From: Bifidobacterium lemurum
GTDB lineage: Bacteria; Actinomycetota; Actinomycetes; Actinomycetales; Bifidobacteriaceae
Direction of reading: 5' to 3'
Assembly: GCF_014898175.1 (NCBI RefSeq)
Contig: NZ_CP062948.1
Coordinates: 2,418,001-2,482,000, forward strand
DNA length: 64,000 bases
A program made the translations under genes and the position numbers. A model generated the notes under the pieces. The model was not told the origin of the DNA and did no database searches. It saw only the letters and a program-made list of their open reading frames with translations. Each line of letters starts with the position of its first letter. Within the stretch, counting starts at the first letter, position 1. Positions 37,669-46,090 of the stretch are shown here, in pieces.

Positions 37669-39243
37669 TCATACCTGCCGGTAGTAGCTGAGGAAGTCGC
37701 CGATCTCCCCTATCGTCTCGCGCAGCATGCCCATGCGCGGCAGATAGACCACACGGAAGTGGTCGGGGCTCTTCCAATTGAACGCCCTTCCATGGCTGAT
37801 GAGAATATGCTTGTCGTGCAGCAGGTCCAGCGCGAACTGCTCGTCGGAGTGGATGTTGAACTTCTTCACGTCGAGCTTGGGGAAGATATAGAAGGCCGCC
37901 TTCGGTTTGACCGCCGTGACGCCGGGAATCTCGTTGAGCATGTCGTACACCAGATCGCGCTGGTCGTGCACGCGGCCTCCCGGCACCACATAGTCCTTGA
38001 CGCTCTGGTGGCCGCCCAAGGCGGTCTGCACGATGGACTGCGCCGGCACGTTCGAGCACATGCGCATGTTGGCCAGCATGGTCAGTCCCTCGATATAGTC
38101 CTTGGCGATGCGTTTGTTGCCCGACAAAATCATCCATCCCACACGCCATCCGGCGATCATATGCGATTTCGACAGGCCGGAGAAGGTCACGCAGAACAGA
38201 TCGGGGGCGAGCGACGCCGTGGAGATGTGCTCCAGTCCGTCCATGACGAGACGGTCGTAGATCTCGTCGGAGAAGATGATGAGCTGGTGCTCACGCGCCA
38301 ACTGCACGATCTGCTCGAGGATCTCCTTGGGGTAGAGCGCGCCGGTCGGATTGTTCGGATTGATGATGACGATCGCCTTGGTGAGGTCGGTGATCTTGGA
38401 ACGCATGTCCTCGATGTCGGGGAACCATTCGGATTCCTCGTCGCAGGTGTAATGCACGGCGGTGCCGCCGGCGAGGTTCACGCACGCCGTCCACAGCGGA
38501 TAGTCGGGAGACGGCACGAGCACCTCGTCGCCGTCGTCGAGCAGGGCGGACAGCGACAGGTTGATCAGCTCGCTCACGCCGTTGCCGGTGTAGATGTCTT
38601 CGATGGAGACGTTGGGAATATGCTTGAGCTGCGCGTACTGCATGATGGCCTTGCGCGCGGAGAACAGGCCTTTGGCCGGCGAATAGCCTTCGGTTTCGAT
38701 CAGCTGCTGCGCCATGTCGTACACCACCTCGTCCGGGGTGCGGAAACCGAATGGCGCGGGATTGCCGATGTTCAATTTGAGGATATGCGTGCCCGCGGCC
38801 TCCATGCGCATCGCCTCGTCGGCGACCGGTCCTCGCACGTCGTACAGCACGTTGTCGAGCTTGTGGGATTTGCCGAAGGTACGCATGGGAGCCGCTCCTT
38901 GCAGTGAGAGGGATGGATTGGATCGGGTTGTTTGGTTGGTGTTCGTTGGGTTCGACGATATTGTTGATGTGGCCGGGCCCGTCTGGTCCTCGTCCGGATC
39001 CGACTGCGCGGATACCCAGTCCGCATCCGCTCCACGCAGCCAGTCCGCGCCGACCTCAAGCGTGTCGGCGAGAAAGTTCAACGTCTCCTCGCGCGGCATG
39101 GTCTTCCCCGCGACGTACTGGCTGACGTGGCTTTTGCCGAGGCTGAGCCCCGAGGATTGCGCGGCCCGTACGATATCGACCTGTTTGAAGCCGCGTCGCT
39201 CCATGGCCTCGCGCAAACGTTCCGCGAATATTGAACTCGACAT
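37669..39243 (-). CDS. HTH-fused class I/II aminotransferase (AlaA-like)
   Basis: This 524-residue protein has an XRE-type helix-turn-helix (about residues 5-70; LSLGKSHVSQYVAGKTMPRE). A Ser/Thr/Asn-rich linker (75-115) joins it to a complete fold-type I aminotransferase. The PLP Lys is in GLSKSHMIAGWRVGW (about 359), with INPNNPTGALYP and SDEIYDRL. The catalytic half resembles alanine/glutamate-pyruvate transaminases (AlaA); the exact substrate is inferred. The ATG at 39243 has GGAGG upstream. An internal ATG at 38886 has its own AAGGAG eight to nine bases ahead and would give a free 405-residue enzyme. A perfect palindrome lies upstream at 39261-39277. Confidence 0.88.
   Translation of the reverse strand: MSSSIFAERLREAMERRGFKQVDIVRAAQSSGLSLGKSHVSQYVAGKTMPREETLNFLADTLEVGADWLRGADADWVSAQSDPDEDQTGPATSTISSNPTNTNQTTRSNPSLSLQGAAPMRTFGKSHKLDNVLYDVRGPVADEAMRMEAAGTHILKLNIGNPAPFGFRTPDEVVYDMAQQLIETEGYSPAKGLFSARKAIMQYAQLKHIPNVSIEDIYTGNGVSELINLSLSALLDDGDEVLVPSPDYPLWTACVNLAGGTAVHYTCDEESEWFPDIEDMRSKITDLTKAIVIINPNNPTGALYPKEILEQIVQLAREHQLIIFSDEIYDRLVMDGLEHISTASLAPDLFCVTFSGLSKSHMIAGWRVGWMILSGNKRIAKDYIEGLTMLANMRMCSNVPAQSIVQTALGGHQSVKDYVVPGGRVHDQRDLVYDMLNEIPGVTAVKPKAAFYIFPKLDVKKFNIHSDEQFALDLLHDKHILISHGRAFNWKSPDHFRVVYLPRMGMLRETIGEIGDFLSYYRQV
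38886..38900 (-). promoter_or_regulatory. Internal ribosome binding site and start within the fusion gene
   Basis: On the minus strand AAGGAG (38900-38895) is followed at normal spacing by ATG at 38886, in frame, just after the linker. The product would be the aminotransferase alone, starting MRTFGKSHKLDNVLYD, which is the usual family N-terminus. Confidence 0.6.
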
Positions 39244-39260
39244 CGCACCTCCGCCCAAAA

Positions 39261-39277
39261 GTTCAATTTAATTGAAC
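39261..39277. promoter_or_regulatory. Operator-like palindrome upstream of the HTH-aminotransferase gene
   Basis: GTTCAATTTAATTGAAC is a perfect 17-bp palindrome 18 nt before the start codon, with a further GGTTCAAA half-site at 39281. It is a probable autoregulatory site for the fused HTH domain. Confidence 0.6.
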
Positions 39278-39296
39278 ACTGGTTCAAAGTGTAGCA

Positions 39297-40133
39297 CTAG
39301 TTCAGTATATGATGTTCAATCCACTGTGAGACGCCGTCCTCATCGTTCGCCGGACAGATCTCGTCGGCCACCTGCAACACCTTCGGATTGGCGTTCGCCA
39401 CGGCCACTCCCCTGCCAGACGCGCGCAGCATCTCGATGTCGATCAGATCGTCGCCGAAACTCGCGGTGGCCTCCAGCGGCACGTCCATCCGTTCGCATAG
39501 CAGGCGTAGCGCGTGCTCCTTGTTGGCCAGTGGATTCATCAGCATCCACATCGTCCCTTCGGAGATGCTCACGTCGAAATCCGGAGGGATCAGCCGCCTT
39601 AAGGTGGTCCATTGCTCGGGTTCTGGAAAGATGATGAGCTTGTCGGCCACGCCGTCGGGCACGTCGGTGAAGTCGGTGAGCCGCCAGGTCTGCGTCTTCC
39701 AATACACGCTCACGTCGAAATTCGTGTATCGCACGTCATCCATGACGATGCCGAGTTTGAGGTCGCCGCCCAGTTCGTCAAGCAGGAACCGGCACACCTC
39801 GCAGGCGCGGCGTGAGGAGAAGCCGATTTTCAGCAGATGCCCGTCATCGGGAATCCGCCCGCTGGTGAGTAGATCATAGTCGGATTCGCCGGGACGAAAG
39901 TCGATCAGCGCGCCGTTGAGATAGATGTAGGCGTCCACCGGAAGCTTCCGCGCGAACTCGTATCCGGTGCTCACCGGGCGGGCCGTGGCGATGGCGAAGG
40001 TGTATCCCGCATCGTGGGCGCGGTTGATCACGTCCACCGTGCGTTGGGTGATGAACCGCTCCTCGAAGGTGGGTGCGGTGTGCAGCAGGGTGCCGTCCAG
40101 ATCGGCGACCAATAGACGGGTGGTTTCGCTCAT
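39297..40133 (-). CDS. HAD-superfamily hydrolase, Cof type
   Basis: This 278-residue phosphatase is of the Cof/YidA subgroup. It has motif I DLDGTLLHT near the N-terminus, a cap domain in the middle, and motif IV GDDLIDIEML near 230. Such enzymes dephosphorylate sugar phosphates or nucleotides; the specific substrate is not predictable. AAGGAGATACGAG precedes the ATG at 40133. It stands alone between the HTH-aminotransferase gene and secG. Confidence 0.88.
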   Translation of the reverse strand: MSETTRLLVADLDGTLLHTAPTFEERFITQRTVDVINRAHDAGYTFAIATARPVSTGYEFARKLPVDAYIYLNGALIDFRPGESDYDLLTSGRIPDDGHLLKIGFSSRRACEVCRFLLDELGGDLKLGIVMDDVRYTNFDVSVYWKTQTWRLTDFTDVPDGVADKLIIFPEPEQWTTLRRLIPPDFDVSISEGTMWMLMNPLANKEHALRLLCERMDVPLEATASFGDDLIDIEMLRASGRGVAVANANPKVLQVADEICPANDEDGVSQWIEHHILN

Positions 40134-40223
40134 CTCGTATCTCCTTGTGTGGGCCGCGCATGCGCCTCGATACCGTGTATGGACTCGCGGTTCCGTGATC
40201 GGTTGGATTCGTCCGTTCAAAAG

Positions 40224-40260
40224 CAATCGCCCCATGACCGTGTCGATCATGGGGCGATTG
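40224..40260 (-). terminator. Terminator after secG
   Basis: A 14-bp stem (CAATCGCCCCATGA with its complement) is followed on the minus strand by CTTTTG, 13 nt after the secG stop. Confidence 0.75.
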
Positions 40261-40273
40261 GCTCTACGATATC

Positions 40274-40522
40274 TCAGACGAGATCGAACTTCGTCATCAG
40301 ACCGAGGGCGATGATGATCGCGACCCACAGCAGTGCGATGATCACGGTCCAACGGTTCAGATTCTTCTCGGCCACGCCGGAGGTTCCGGCGTTCTGGGTC
40401 AGGCCGCCGCCGAACATATCGGACAGGCCGCCGCCCTTGCCTCGGTGCATGAGGATGAGCAGGGTCAGCAGGCAGCTGAGTATGACGACGATGATCTCCA
40501 GGGCGAGCTTAAGAGCGGTCAC
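40274..40522 (-). CDS. secG: Preprotein translocase subunit SecG
   Basis: SecG is the small SecYEG partner that improves protein export. The protein is 82 residues with two helices, ALEIIVVILSCLLTLLILM and WTVIIALLWVAIIIALGLM, separated by the family loop MHRGKGGGLSDMFGGG. The start is GTG at 40522 with GGAGG ahead. It is the last gene of the whiA-pgk-tpiA-secG run and ends at a terminator. Confidence 0.95.
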   Translation of the reverse strand: MTALKLALEIIVVILSCLLTLLILMHRGKGGGLSDMFGGGLTQNAGTSGVAEKNLNRWTVIIALLWVAIIIALGLMTKFDLV

Positions 40523-40619
40523 GGGTTACCTCCGATTCGAATGACACTGCTGGCCAGTATAGTCCAAGGCTTTGAGAATTGCCGGATTATCTATAAGAAA
40601 TACCGTTTTGGCTATAAAA

Positions 40620-41414
40620 CTACCGCGCCGATTTGGCCGTCAGACGGGCGATCTTCGCCAGTTCGTCCACGTCGAGCGAGGCGCCTCCGATCAGGAACCC
40701 GTCCACATCGGCCTCGCCGATGAGCTGGGCGGCGTTGCCGGAGGTGACCGATCCGCCGTAGAGGATGCGCACGGCGTTGCCGACCTTCGCGCCGAACGAG
40801 CCGGTCAGGTCGTCGCGGATGGCCTTGGCCGCCTCCTGCGCGGATTGCGGAGTCGCCACCATGCCGGTGCCGATCGCCCAGACCGGCTCGTAGGCGATGA
40901 TGAGCTTGGCCGCCTCCTCGTCGCTCAGATCGCGGGTCACGTCGCGCACCTGGCTTACGGCGAAGTCGAGTTCGATGCCTTGGCGGCGTTCCTCGTAGCT
41001 TTCCCCGACGCACAGGATCGGAATCATATCCGCGGCGAGCACGGCCCTGACCTGGTCGACGATGTTCGCATCGTCCTCTGGATGGTATTTGCGGCGTTCG
41101 GAATGCCCGACGATCACATAGGAGCATCCCAGACGCGTGAGCATGTCGGCGGAGACATCGCCGGTGAACGCGCCCTGCGTGGTCACCGAAACGGATTGCG
41201 CGCCGTAGGTGATATTGAGTTTTTCGGATTCGACCAGCACCTGCACGCTGCGCAGGGCGGTGAAGGCGGGGAACAGCGCCACCTCGCAGCGCTTGTATTC
41301 GAACCGGGCGTCACGCAGCAGCCACGCGAGCTTCTGCACGAAATACGTGGCTTCGAGATGGTCGAAATTCATTTTCCAATTGCCGGCCACCAGTGGGATG
41401 CGCGTGGACGCCAT
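40620..41414 (-). CDS. tpiA: Triosephosphate isomerase
   Basis: TpiA interconverts glyceraldehyde-3-phosphate and dihydroxyacetone phosphate. The protein is 264 residues. It has NWKMN near the N-terminus, the catalytic His in YVIVGHSERR, the catalytic Glu in AYEPVWAIGTG, and the phosphate loop ILYGGSV. The ATG at 41414 has AAGGAGG upstream. A terminator-like hairpin separates it from pgk, so it may have its own promoter. Confidence 0.98.
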   Translation of the reverse strand: MASTRIPLVAGNWKMNFDHLEATYFVQKLAWLLRDARFEYKRCEVALFPAFTALRSVQVLVESEKLNITYGAQSVSVTTQGAFTGDVSADMLTRLGCSYVIVGHSERRKYHPEDDANIVDQVRAVLAADMIPILCVGESYEERRQGIELDFAVSQVRDVTRDLSDEEAAKLIIAYEPVWAIGTGMVATPQSAQEAAKAIRDDLTGSFGAKVGNAVRILYGGSVTSGNAAQLIGEADVDGFLIGGASLDVDELAKIARLTAKSAR

Positions 41415-41456
41415 GGGTTCCTCCTTAAGATGCGGACGTTTGTCGCACAAGTGAAA

Positions 41457-41513
41457 ATGTCATCCGCGAACGGCATGGAACAAAATCCGTTCCACGCCGT
41501 TCGCGGATGACAT
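41457..41513 (-). terminator. Long terminator hairpin between pgk and tpiA
   Basis: Arms of 25 nt with one mismatch (41457-41481 and 41489-41513) have a seven-base loop and are followed on the minus strand by TTTTC. It lies 12 nt after the pgk stop. Confidence 0.8.
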
Positions 41514-41524
41514 CATCGAATCGT

Positions 41525-42730
41525 TCAGGCGAGCACCGTCAGACCGGGCAGTTCCTTGCCCTCGAGGAACTCGAGGGAGGCGCCGCCACCGGTGGAGATG
41601 TGCGAGAAGCCATCCTCCGGGAAGCCGAGGTTGCGCACGGCGGAGGCGGAATCGCCGCCACCGACGATGGTGAACGCGCCGGCGGCGGTCGCGTCGACCA
41701 GGCCCTGGGCCACGGCGCGGGTGCCGTCGGCGAACTCGGCGATCTCGAACACGCCCATCGGTCCGTTCCACACGACGGTCTTGGAGTCGACGATCTTGTC
41801 GTGGAACAGCTTCTGGGAGTCGGGGCCGATGTCAAGACCCATCTTGTCGGCCGGGATGGCGTCGGCGGCCACGACCTCGGGGGCGACCGGGGTGTCGCCG
41901 GCCGGGAAGCCGGGGTTGACGACGATGTCGGTCGGGAGCACCAGCTCGACGCCGTTGGCCTCGGCGGTGGCGATATAGCCCTTGACCTTGTCGATCTGGT
42001 CCTCTTCGAGCAGGGAGGTGCCGACCTCGAGGCCCTTGGCCTTGAGGAAGGTGAACACCATGCCGCCGCCGATGACCAGACGGTCGGCCTTGTCGAGCAG
42101 GTTCTCGATCACGCCGAGCTTGTCGGAGACCTTGGAGCCGCCGAGCACCACGGTGAGCGGACGCTCCGGGTTCACGGTGGCCTTGGACAGGGCGGTGACC
42201 TCCTTCTCGACCAGCAGGCCGGCGGCGGCCGGCAGATCGGCGGCCACGTCAAAGTTGGAACCCTGGGCGCGGTGGACCACGCCGAAGCCGTCGGAGACGA
42301 AGGCGTCGCCGAGGGCGGCGATCTTCTTGGCGTAGGCGGAACGCTCGGCGGCGTCCTTGCTGGTCTCCTCGGGGTTGTAGCGCACGTTCTGCAGCAGCAC
42401 CACGTCGCCGTCGTTCATCGCGGCGACCTTGGCCTGGGCGTCCTCGCCATAGGTGTCGGCGGCCAGCGGAACCTCGACGCCGAGCAGCTCGCCGAGGCGG
42501 GCGGCCACGGGGGCCAGGCTCAACTCGGGAACGGCCTGTCCCTTCGGACGGCCGAGGTGGGCCATCAGGATGACCTTCGCACCCTCGTCGCGCAGCGCCG
42601 TGATGGTGGGCAGGGCGGCCTTGATGCGGCCGTCGTCGGTGATGGTGGTGCCGTCCAGCGGGACGTTGAAATCCGCACGCACCAGCACGCGCTTGCCCTT
42701 GAGGTCTCCAAGATCCTTGAGTGTCTTCAT
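41525..42730 (-). CDS. pgk: Phosphoglycerate kinase
   Basis: Pgk makes ATP from 1,3-bisphosphoglycerate. The protein is 401 residues and opens with the family signature [15 protein letters not shown]. It has the HLGRPKG segment, NVRYNPEE, and the C-terminal nucleotide-binding GGGDSASAV and [16 protein letters not shown]. The ATG at 42730 is preceded by AAGGAAAGG. The gap (glyceraldehyde-3-phosphate dehydrogenase) gene that often precedes pgk is not here; whiA is directly upstream. Confidence 0.98.
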   Translation of the reverse strand: MKTLKDLGDLKGKRVLVRADFNVPLDGTTITDDGRIKAALPTITALRDEGAKVILMAHLGRPKGQAVPELSLAPVAARLGELLGVEVPLAADTYGEDAQAKVAAMNDGDVVLLQNVRYNPEETSKDAAERSAYAKKIAALGDAFVSDGFGVVHRAQGSNFDVAADLPAAAGLLVEKEVTALSKATVNPERPLTVVLGGSKVSDKLGVIENLLDKADRLVIGGGMVFTFLKAKGLEVGTSLLEEDQIDKVKGYIATAEANGVELVLPTDIVVNPGFPAGDTPVAPEVVAADAIPADKMGLDIGPDSQKLFHDKIVDSKTVVWNGPMGVFEIAEFADGTRAVAQGLVDATAAGAFTIVGGGDSASAVRNLGFPEDGFSHISTGGGASLEFLEGKELPGLTVLA

Positions 42731-42855
42731 GAATATCCTTTCCTTGACCGCGATACGCGGGAAAGTGGCCGTTTTTGCCACTTCACAGCATACAACACCT
42801 TCTGCCTTTTCACCGTGCGCGCTGGCGGGCATGTTCGCTTCCCGGGCAACGAAAA

Positions 42856-42879
42856 ACCCGGTCGGGAAGCCGACCGGGT
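42856..42879 (-). terminator. Intrinsic terminator after whiA
   Basis: A perfect 10-bp GC-rich stem (ACCCGGTCGG with complement, loop GAAG) is followed on the minus strand by TTTTTCG, 23 nt after whiA. pgk therefore probably has its own promoter in 42731-42855. Confidence 0.85.
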
Positions 42880-42902
42880 CCACGGATGGAACGGATGGGC
42901 GC

Positions 42903-43850
42903 TCAGCCCTTCAACGCACGCGCCTTCTCGGTTTTCTCCGCAAGCTGCAGCAGGCGGCGGATACGACCGGCGATGGCGTCCTTGGTGATCTGAGGATCGG
43001 CGAGCTTGCCGAGCTCCTCAAGGCTCTTGTCCACATGCTCGATGCGCAGCTGGCCGGCCTGACGCAGATTGTCGGGAATGTTGTCGCCGAGCACCTCGAA
43101 GGCGTGCTGCACCTTCTCGCTGGCTTCGGCCGCGGCCTTGGCGCTGCGGCGCATATTCGCGTCGTCGAAGTTGGCGAGCCTGTTGGCCTTGCCGCGCGCC
43201 TCGCCGTCGGAACGCTTGCCGGTCCACTCGCGGGCCGAACGCGGGGCGCCCATCAGCTTGAGCATGCGTTCGATGGCGTCGGGATCCTTCAGCGTGACGC
43301 GTTCGGAGCTGCGCAGCTGGCGGTGCTTGGCCGAGATGCCGAGGCGGCGGGCGGCGCCGCACAGGGCCATGGCGGCCTCCTCGGTCGGACAGACGATCTC
43401 CATATAGCTGGCCTTGCCCGGGTCGGACAGCGAGCCGCGGGTCAGGAAGGCGCCGCGCCAGGCCGCCTTGATCTGGGCGATGCTGCCGTTGACGATATCG
43501 GCGGGCAGACCGTGAACGGGCTGCTTGCGGCGGTCCAGCAGGCCGGTCTGCAACGCCAGAGCGGCCACGCCGCGGGTGACGAGCACCACGTACTGCTCGA
43601 TGACGCCGTTGGGGGTCTGTCGGGTGATGTGGTTGACGTCCGCCTCATGGCCGTACACCGCCCTGATGGTGTCGCGCAGCCATTGCGCGGCGTCAGGGGA
43701 GGTGAAGGACGCTTGGATCACGTAGGTGTTCTGCACCGGGCGGAGGCCGCCGCCGAAGCGGATCATGGCCGCAGCCTGCGCTTTGATGGCTGCCGGCGAA
43801 TCGCCCTCCAGAGCGGTCAATTCGCTTTTCACGTCATCCAGAAGTGCCAA
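42903..43850 (-). CDS. whiA: WhiA-family DNA-binding regulator
   Basis: WhiA is required for sporulation septation in Streptomyces and affects division and chromosome segregation in other Gram-positives. The protein is 315 residues. It has an N-terminal LAGLIDADG-like fold ([19 protein letters not shown]) and a C-terminal helix-turn-helix ([19 protein letters not shown] with [18 protein letters not shown]). The start is taken as TTG at 43850 ([11 protein letters not shown]), eight bases after AGGAGG. A GTG three codons earlier overlaps the binding site and is unlikely. It is separated from rapZ by 174 nt. Confidence 0.94.
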   Translation of the reverse strand: MALLDDVKSELTALEGDSPAAIKAQAAAMIRFGGGLRPVQNTYVIQASFTSPDAAQWLRDTIRAVYGHEADVNHITRQTPNGVIEQYVVLVTRGVAALALQTGLLDRRKQPVHGLPADIVNGSIAQIKAAWRGAFLTRGSLSDPGKASYMEIVCPTEEAAMALCGAARRLGISAKHRQLRSSERVTLKDPDAIERMLKLMGAPRSAREWTGKRSDGEARGKANRLANFDDANMRRSAKAAAEASEKVQHAFEVLGDNIPDNLRQAGQLRIEHVDKSLEELGKLADPQITKDAIAGRIRRLLQLAEKTEKARALKG

Positions 43851-44024
43851 GGGGCACACCTCCTATGTTCCCGTTATTCCCAATGATCCGATGCGGTCCC
43901 ATTGGGTTTGCCGACGAAGTCACCGGCTTTCTGTGATACCTAACCTAGTGGACAACTTACCGCCTCATATGGCCTTTTTGGAAACATTCTGTTCGCGATA
44001 TGGTCATTGGGCCGGCGTGCGCCG

Positions 44025-44948
44025 TCACGTATGATGCTTTGCCGACTCCCGCGCGGAAACCGTGACCGACAGGCCGCGCGCACGCAGCCTTCGCGCCAGC
44101 TCCTCGCTTATCGCGACCGAACGGTGCTGGCCGCCCGTGCAGCCGATGGCGATGGTGACGAAATGCTTGTCCTCCTGGGCATAGCCCTCCAACGCCGTGG
44201 CGATGGCCTGTTCGTAGGCGTCGAGGAAGGCCGTGGCCCCCGGGCTGGACAGCACGTAGTCGCTGACGGGCTTGTCCATGCCGGTCAGCTCGCGCAGGTT
44301 CGGCACCCAGAACGGGTTCGGCAGAAAACGCACGTCCGCCACGAAATCGGCGTCGGTGGGGGTTCCGTATTTGAATCCGAAACTGAAGATGTGCACGCTC
44401 ACCGTGGACGGTCCCGAACCGAGCATCGCCTCATAGAGTTTGGTGGACAATTGGTGGATGCTCAACAGCGAGGTGTCGATCATCATGTCGGCGCGTTCCT
44501 TGAGGTTGGCGAGCAGCTCGCGTTCCTCCCTGATGCCGTCGATCAGGCGGTTGCCCTGCTGGAGCGGATGCGGCCGGCGCACCGACTCGTAGCGTTTGAT
44601 CAGCACCTCGTCGCTGGCGTCGAGGAAAAGGATGCGGGTTTTGACCCCAAGATCGTCCAGATGGCTGAACACTTCGGCCAAATCGTCGAAATAGGCGCGC
44701 GAACGCACGTCGATCACCGCGGCGAGTTTGTGCACGCCGCCGTCGTGCGTGCCCGAAGTGGTCATCATATCGACCAGCGGAATCAACAGTTTGGGCGGCA
44801 TATTGTCGACCACATACCAGCCCATGTCCTCGATGCTGTCCGCGGCGTGCGAACGGCCGGCGCCGCTCATGCCGGTGATGAGCAGCACCTCGAACTCGTT
44901 GGCGGGCTCCGGTGCGGAGTCTTGCGCGGAAACGTTCCGAATCGTCAT
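44025..44948 (-). CDS. rapZ: RNase adaptor / nucleotide-binding protein RapZ (YvcJ)
   Basis: This is a 307-residue P-loop protein of the RapZ/YvcJ family. In E. coli it controls glmZ RNA turnover, while in Gram-positives the role is less clear. The P-loop is GMSGAGRS (26-33), with Arg where many homologues have Lys. The C-terminal domain has FKYGTPTDADFVADVRFLPNP and IGCTGGQHRSVAISE. The start overlaps the aroE stop as ATGA. The yvcK gene usually found between rapZ and whiA is missing. Confidence 0.95.
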   Translation of the reverse strand: MTIRNVSAQDSAPEPANEFEVLLITGMSGAGRSHAADSIEDMGWYVVDNMPPKLLIPLVDMMTTSGTHDGGVHKLAAVIDVRSRAYFDDLAEVFSHLDDLGVKTRILFLDASDEVLIKRYESVRRPHPLQQGNRLIDGIREERELLANLKERADMMIDTSLLSIHQLSTKLYEAMLGSGPSTVSVHIFSFGFKYGTPTDADFVADVRFLPNPFWVPNLRELTGMDKPVSDYVLSSPGATAFLDAYEQAIATALEGYAQEDKHFVTIAIGCTGGQHRSVAISEELARRLRARGLSVTVSARESAKHHT

Positions 44949-45907
44949 AATGCCTCCTCAAGAGCCTGTCTCATGGCGATCTCCAACTGGTCGTCGTCCG
45001 TGGTGACGTCCTGCAGACGTTCGTCGGCGTCGCTGGGCGGGTCCCCGTCCCAGATGCCGGTCATCAGCAGCACTTGGATCAGCGCCTGATACAGCAGCAT
45101 CTCCTCGCCGCCGATGGCGGCTCCCCCACGTTCCCGCCAGGCGGTCATGAGTTTGGTCGGCCGCGGGTCGTAGACCACGTCGAGCAGCCGTGCGCCGGTC
45201 CGCAACGTGGCGTGCGATTCGAGAAGCAGTCCGGCCAGCGGATCGGCGGCAAGGCCGGGAATGGTGTTGATGGCGACATCCGCCTGGACCAGCGCATGCG
45301 CCACCGCCTCGGTGTCGGCCATGGCGATGGCGCGCAGGGCGTTGCCATGGCGGAGGAATTTCTCGGCCAACGGACGCAGCGACGGGTTTTTGTCCGGATT
45401 GCGGGCGATGACGGTGATACGGCCGATTTCGGGCATCATCGTGCATGCGGCCACCGCGGAGGACGCGGTGTTGCCGTTGCCGATCACCACCGCATGGCCC
45501 TGTCCGGCGTCCGCGTCGACGATGCCGTGCATGAGCGAGGCGTGGTCGAAGGCGAGTTGGATGCCGACCACGTCGGTGTTGTACAACTTGATCGTCGGCG
45601 AATCCGGTCGTGTCCCGCTCCAGTCGAACACCGCGGTGTTGGCCACGCCGAGTTCGCGCGCCCACAGATTGGAAGGCGTGCCGTAGGGTTGAATGGTCTG
45701 CTTCAGCGGCATCGTCAGGCTCAGTCCATGCCATGACGGGTCGAGCCTGGCGAGGAAGGCGTCGAGATCGTCCTCCCCCACCTCGTGTTTGGTGTATTCC
45801 CAATCGTCGAATCCGAGCGCGCGGTAGGCGGCGTTGTGCAGCACCGGCGAAAGCGAATGGGCGATCGGCTTGCCCAGCACGGCGCAACGGTGGTTGGTCG
45901 TCGTCAT
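44945..45907 (-). CDS. aroE: Shikimate dehydrogenase (NADP+)
   Basis: AroE reduces 3-dehydroshikimate to shikimate in aromatic amino acid synthesis. The protein is 320 residues. It has the substrate loop PIAHSLSPVLHNAAY, LTMPLKQ with the catalytic Lys, and the nucleotide-binding GHAVVIGNGNTASS. In this last motif GNGNTA takes the place of the common GAGGAA, which may affect cofactor binding. AroE proteins of bifidobacteria with this motif are usually annotated as shikimate dehydrogenase. GGAGGGG precedes the ATG at 45907. It is 4 nt overlapped with rapZ. Confidence 0.87.
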   Translation of the reverse strand: MTTTNHRCAVLGKPIAHSLSPVLHNAAYRALGFDDWEYTKHEVGEDDLDAFLARLDPSWHGLSLTMPLKQTIQPYGTPSNLWARELGVANTAVFDWSGTRPDSPTIKLYNTDVVGIQLAFDHASLMHGIVDADAGQGHAVVIGNGNTASSAVAACTMMPEIGRITVIARNPDKNPSLRPLAEKFLRHGNALRAIAMADTEAVAHALVQADVAINTIPGLAADPLAGLLLESHATLRTGARLLDVVYDPRPTKLMTAWRERGGAAIGGEEMLLYQALIQVLLMTGIWDGDPPSDADERLQDVTTDDDQLEIAMRQALEEAL

Positions 45908-46000
45908 AACCCCTCCTGTCATCACTCCCCCTATGCTACCGCCACCCGGTCGACGCTGCGGAGACCACGTTGCGAACAACGATGCATTAGCCGGAACCGT

Positions 46001-46086
46001 ACGACGATTGAACCATCGGCTTCAACGCGATGACGCCATCGCGCGGTTTCCTCGACGCCAGTCATGCCGGGCGGTTGAATCGTCGT
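46001..46086. repeat. Palindromic dispersed element, family A copy 3
   Basis: The arms ACGACGATTGAACC (46001-46014) and GGTTGAATCGTCGT (46073-46086) match with one mismatch. The core GACGCCATCGCGCGG is the inverse of the ATGGCG core of the copies at 37.5 kb. It fills most of the gap between uvrC and aroE. Confidence 0.65.
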
Positions 46087-46090
46087 TTGT

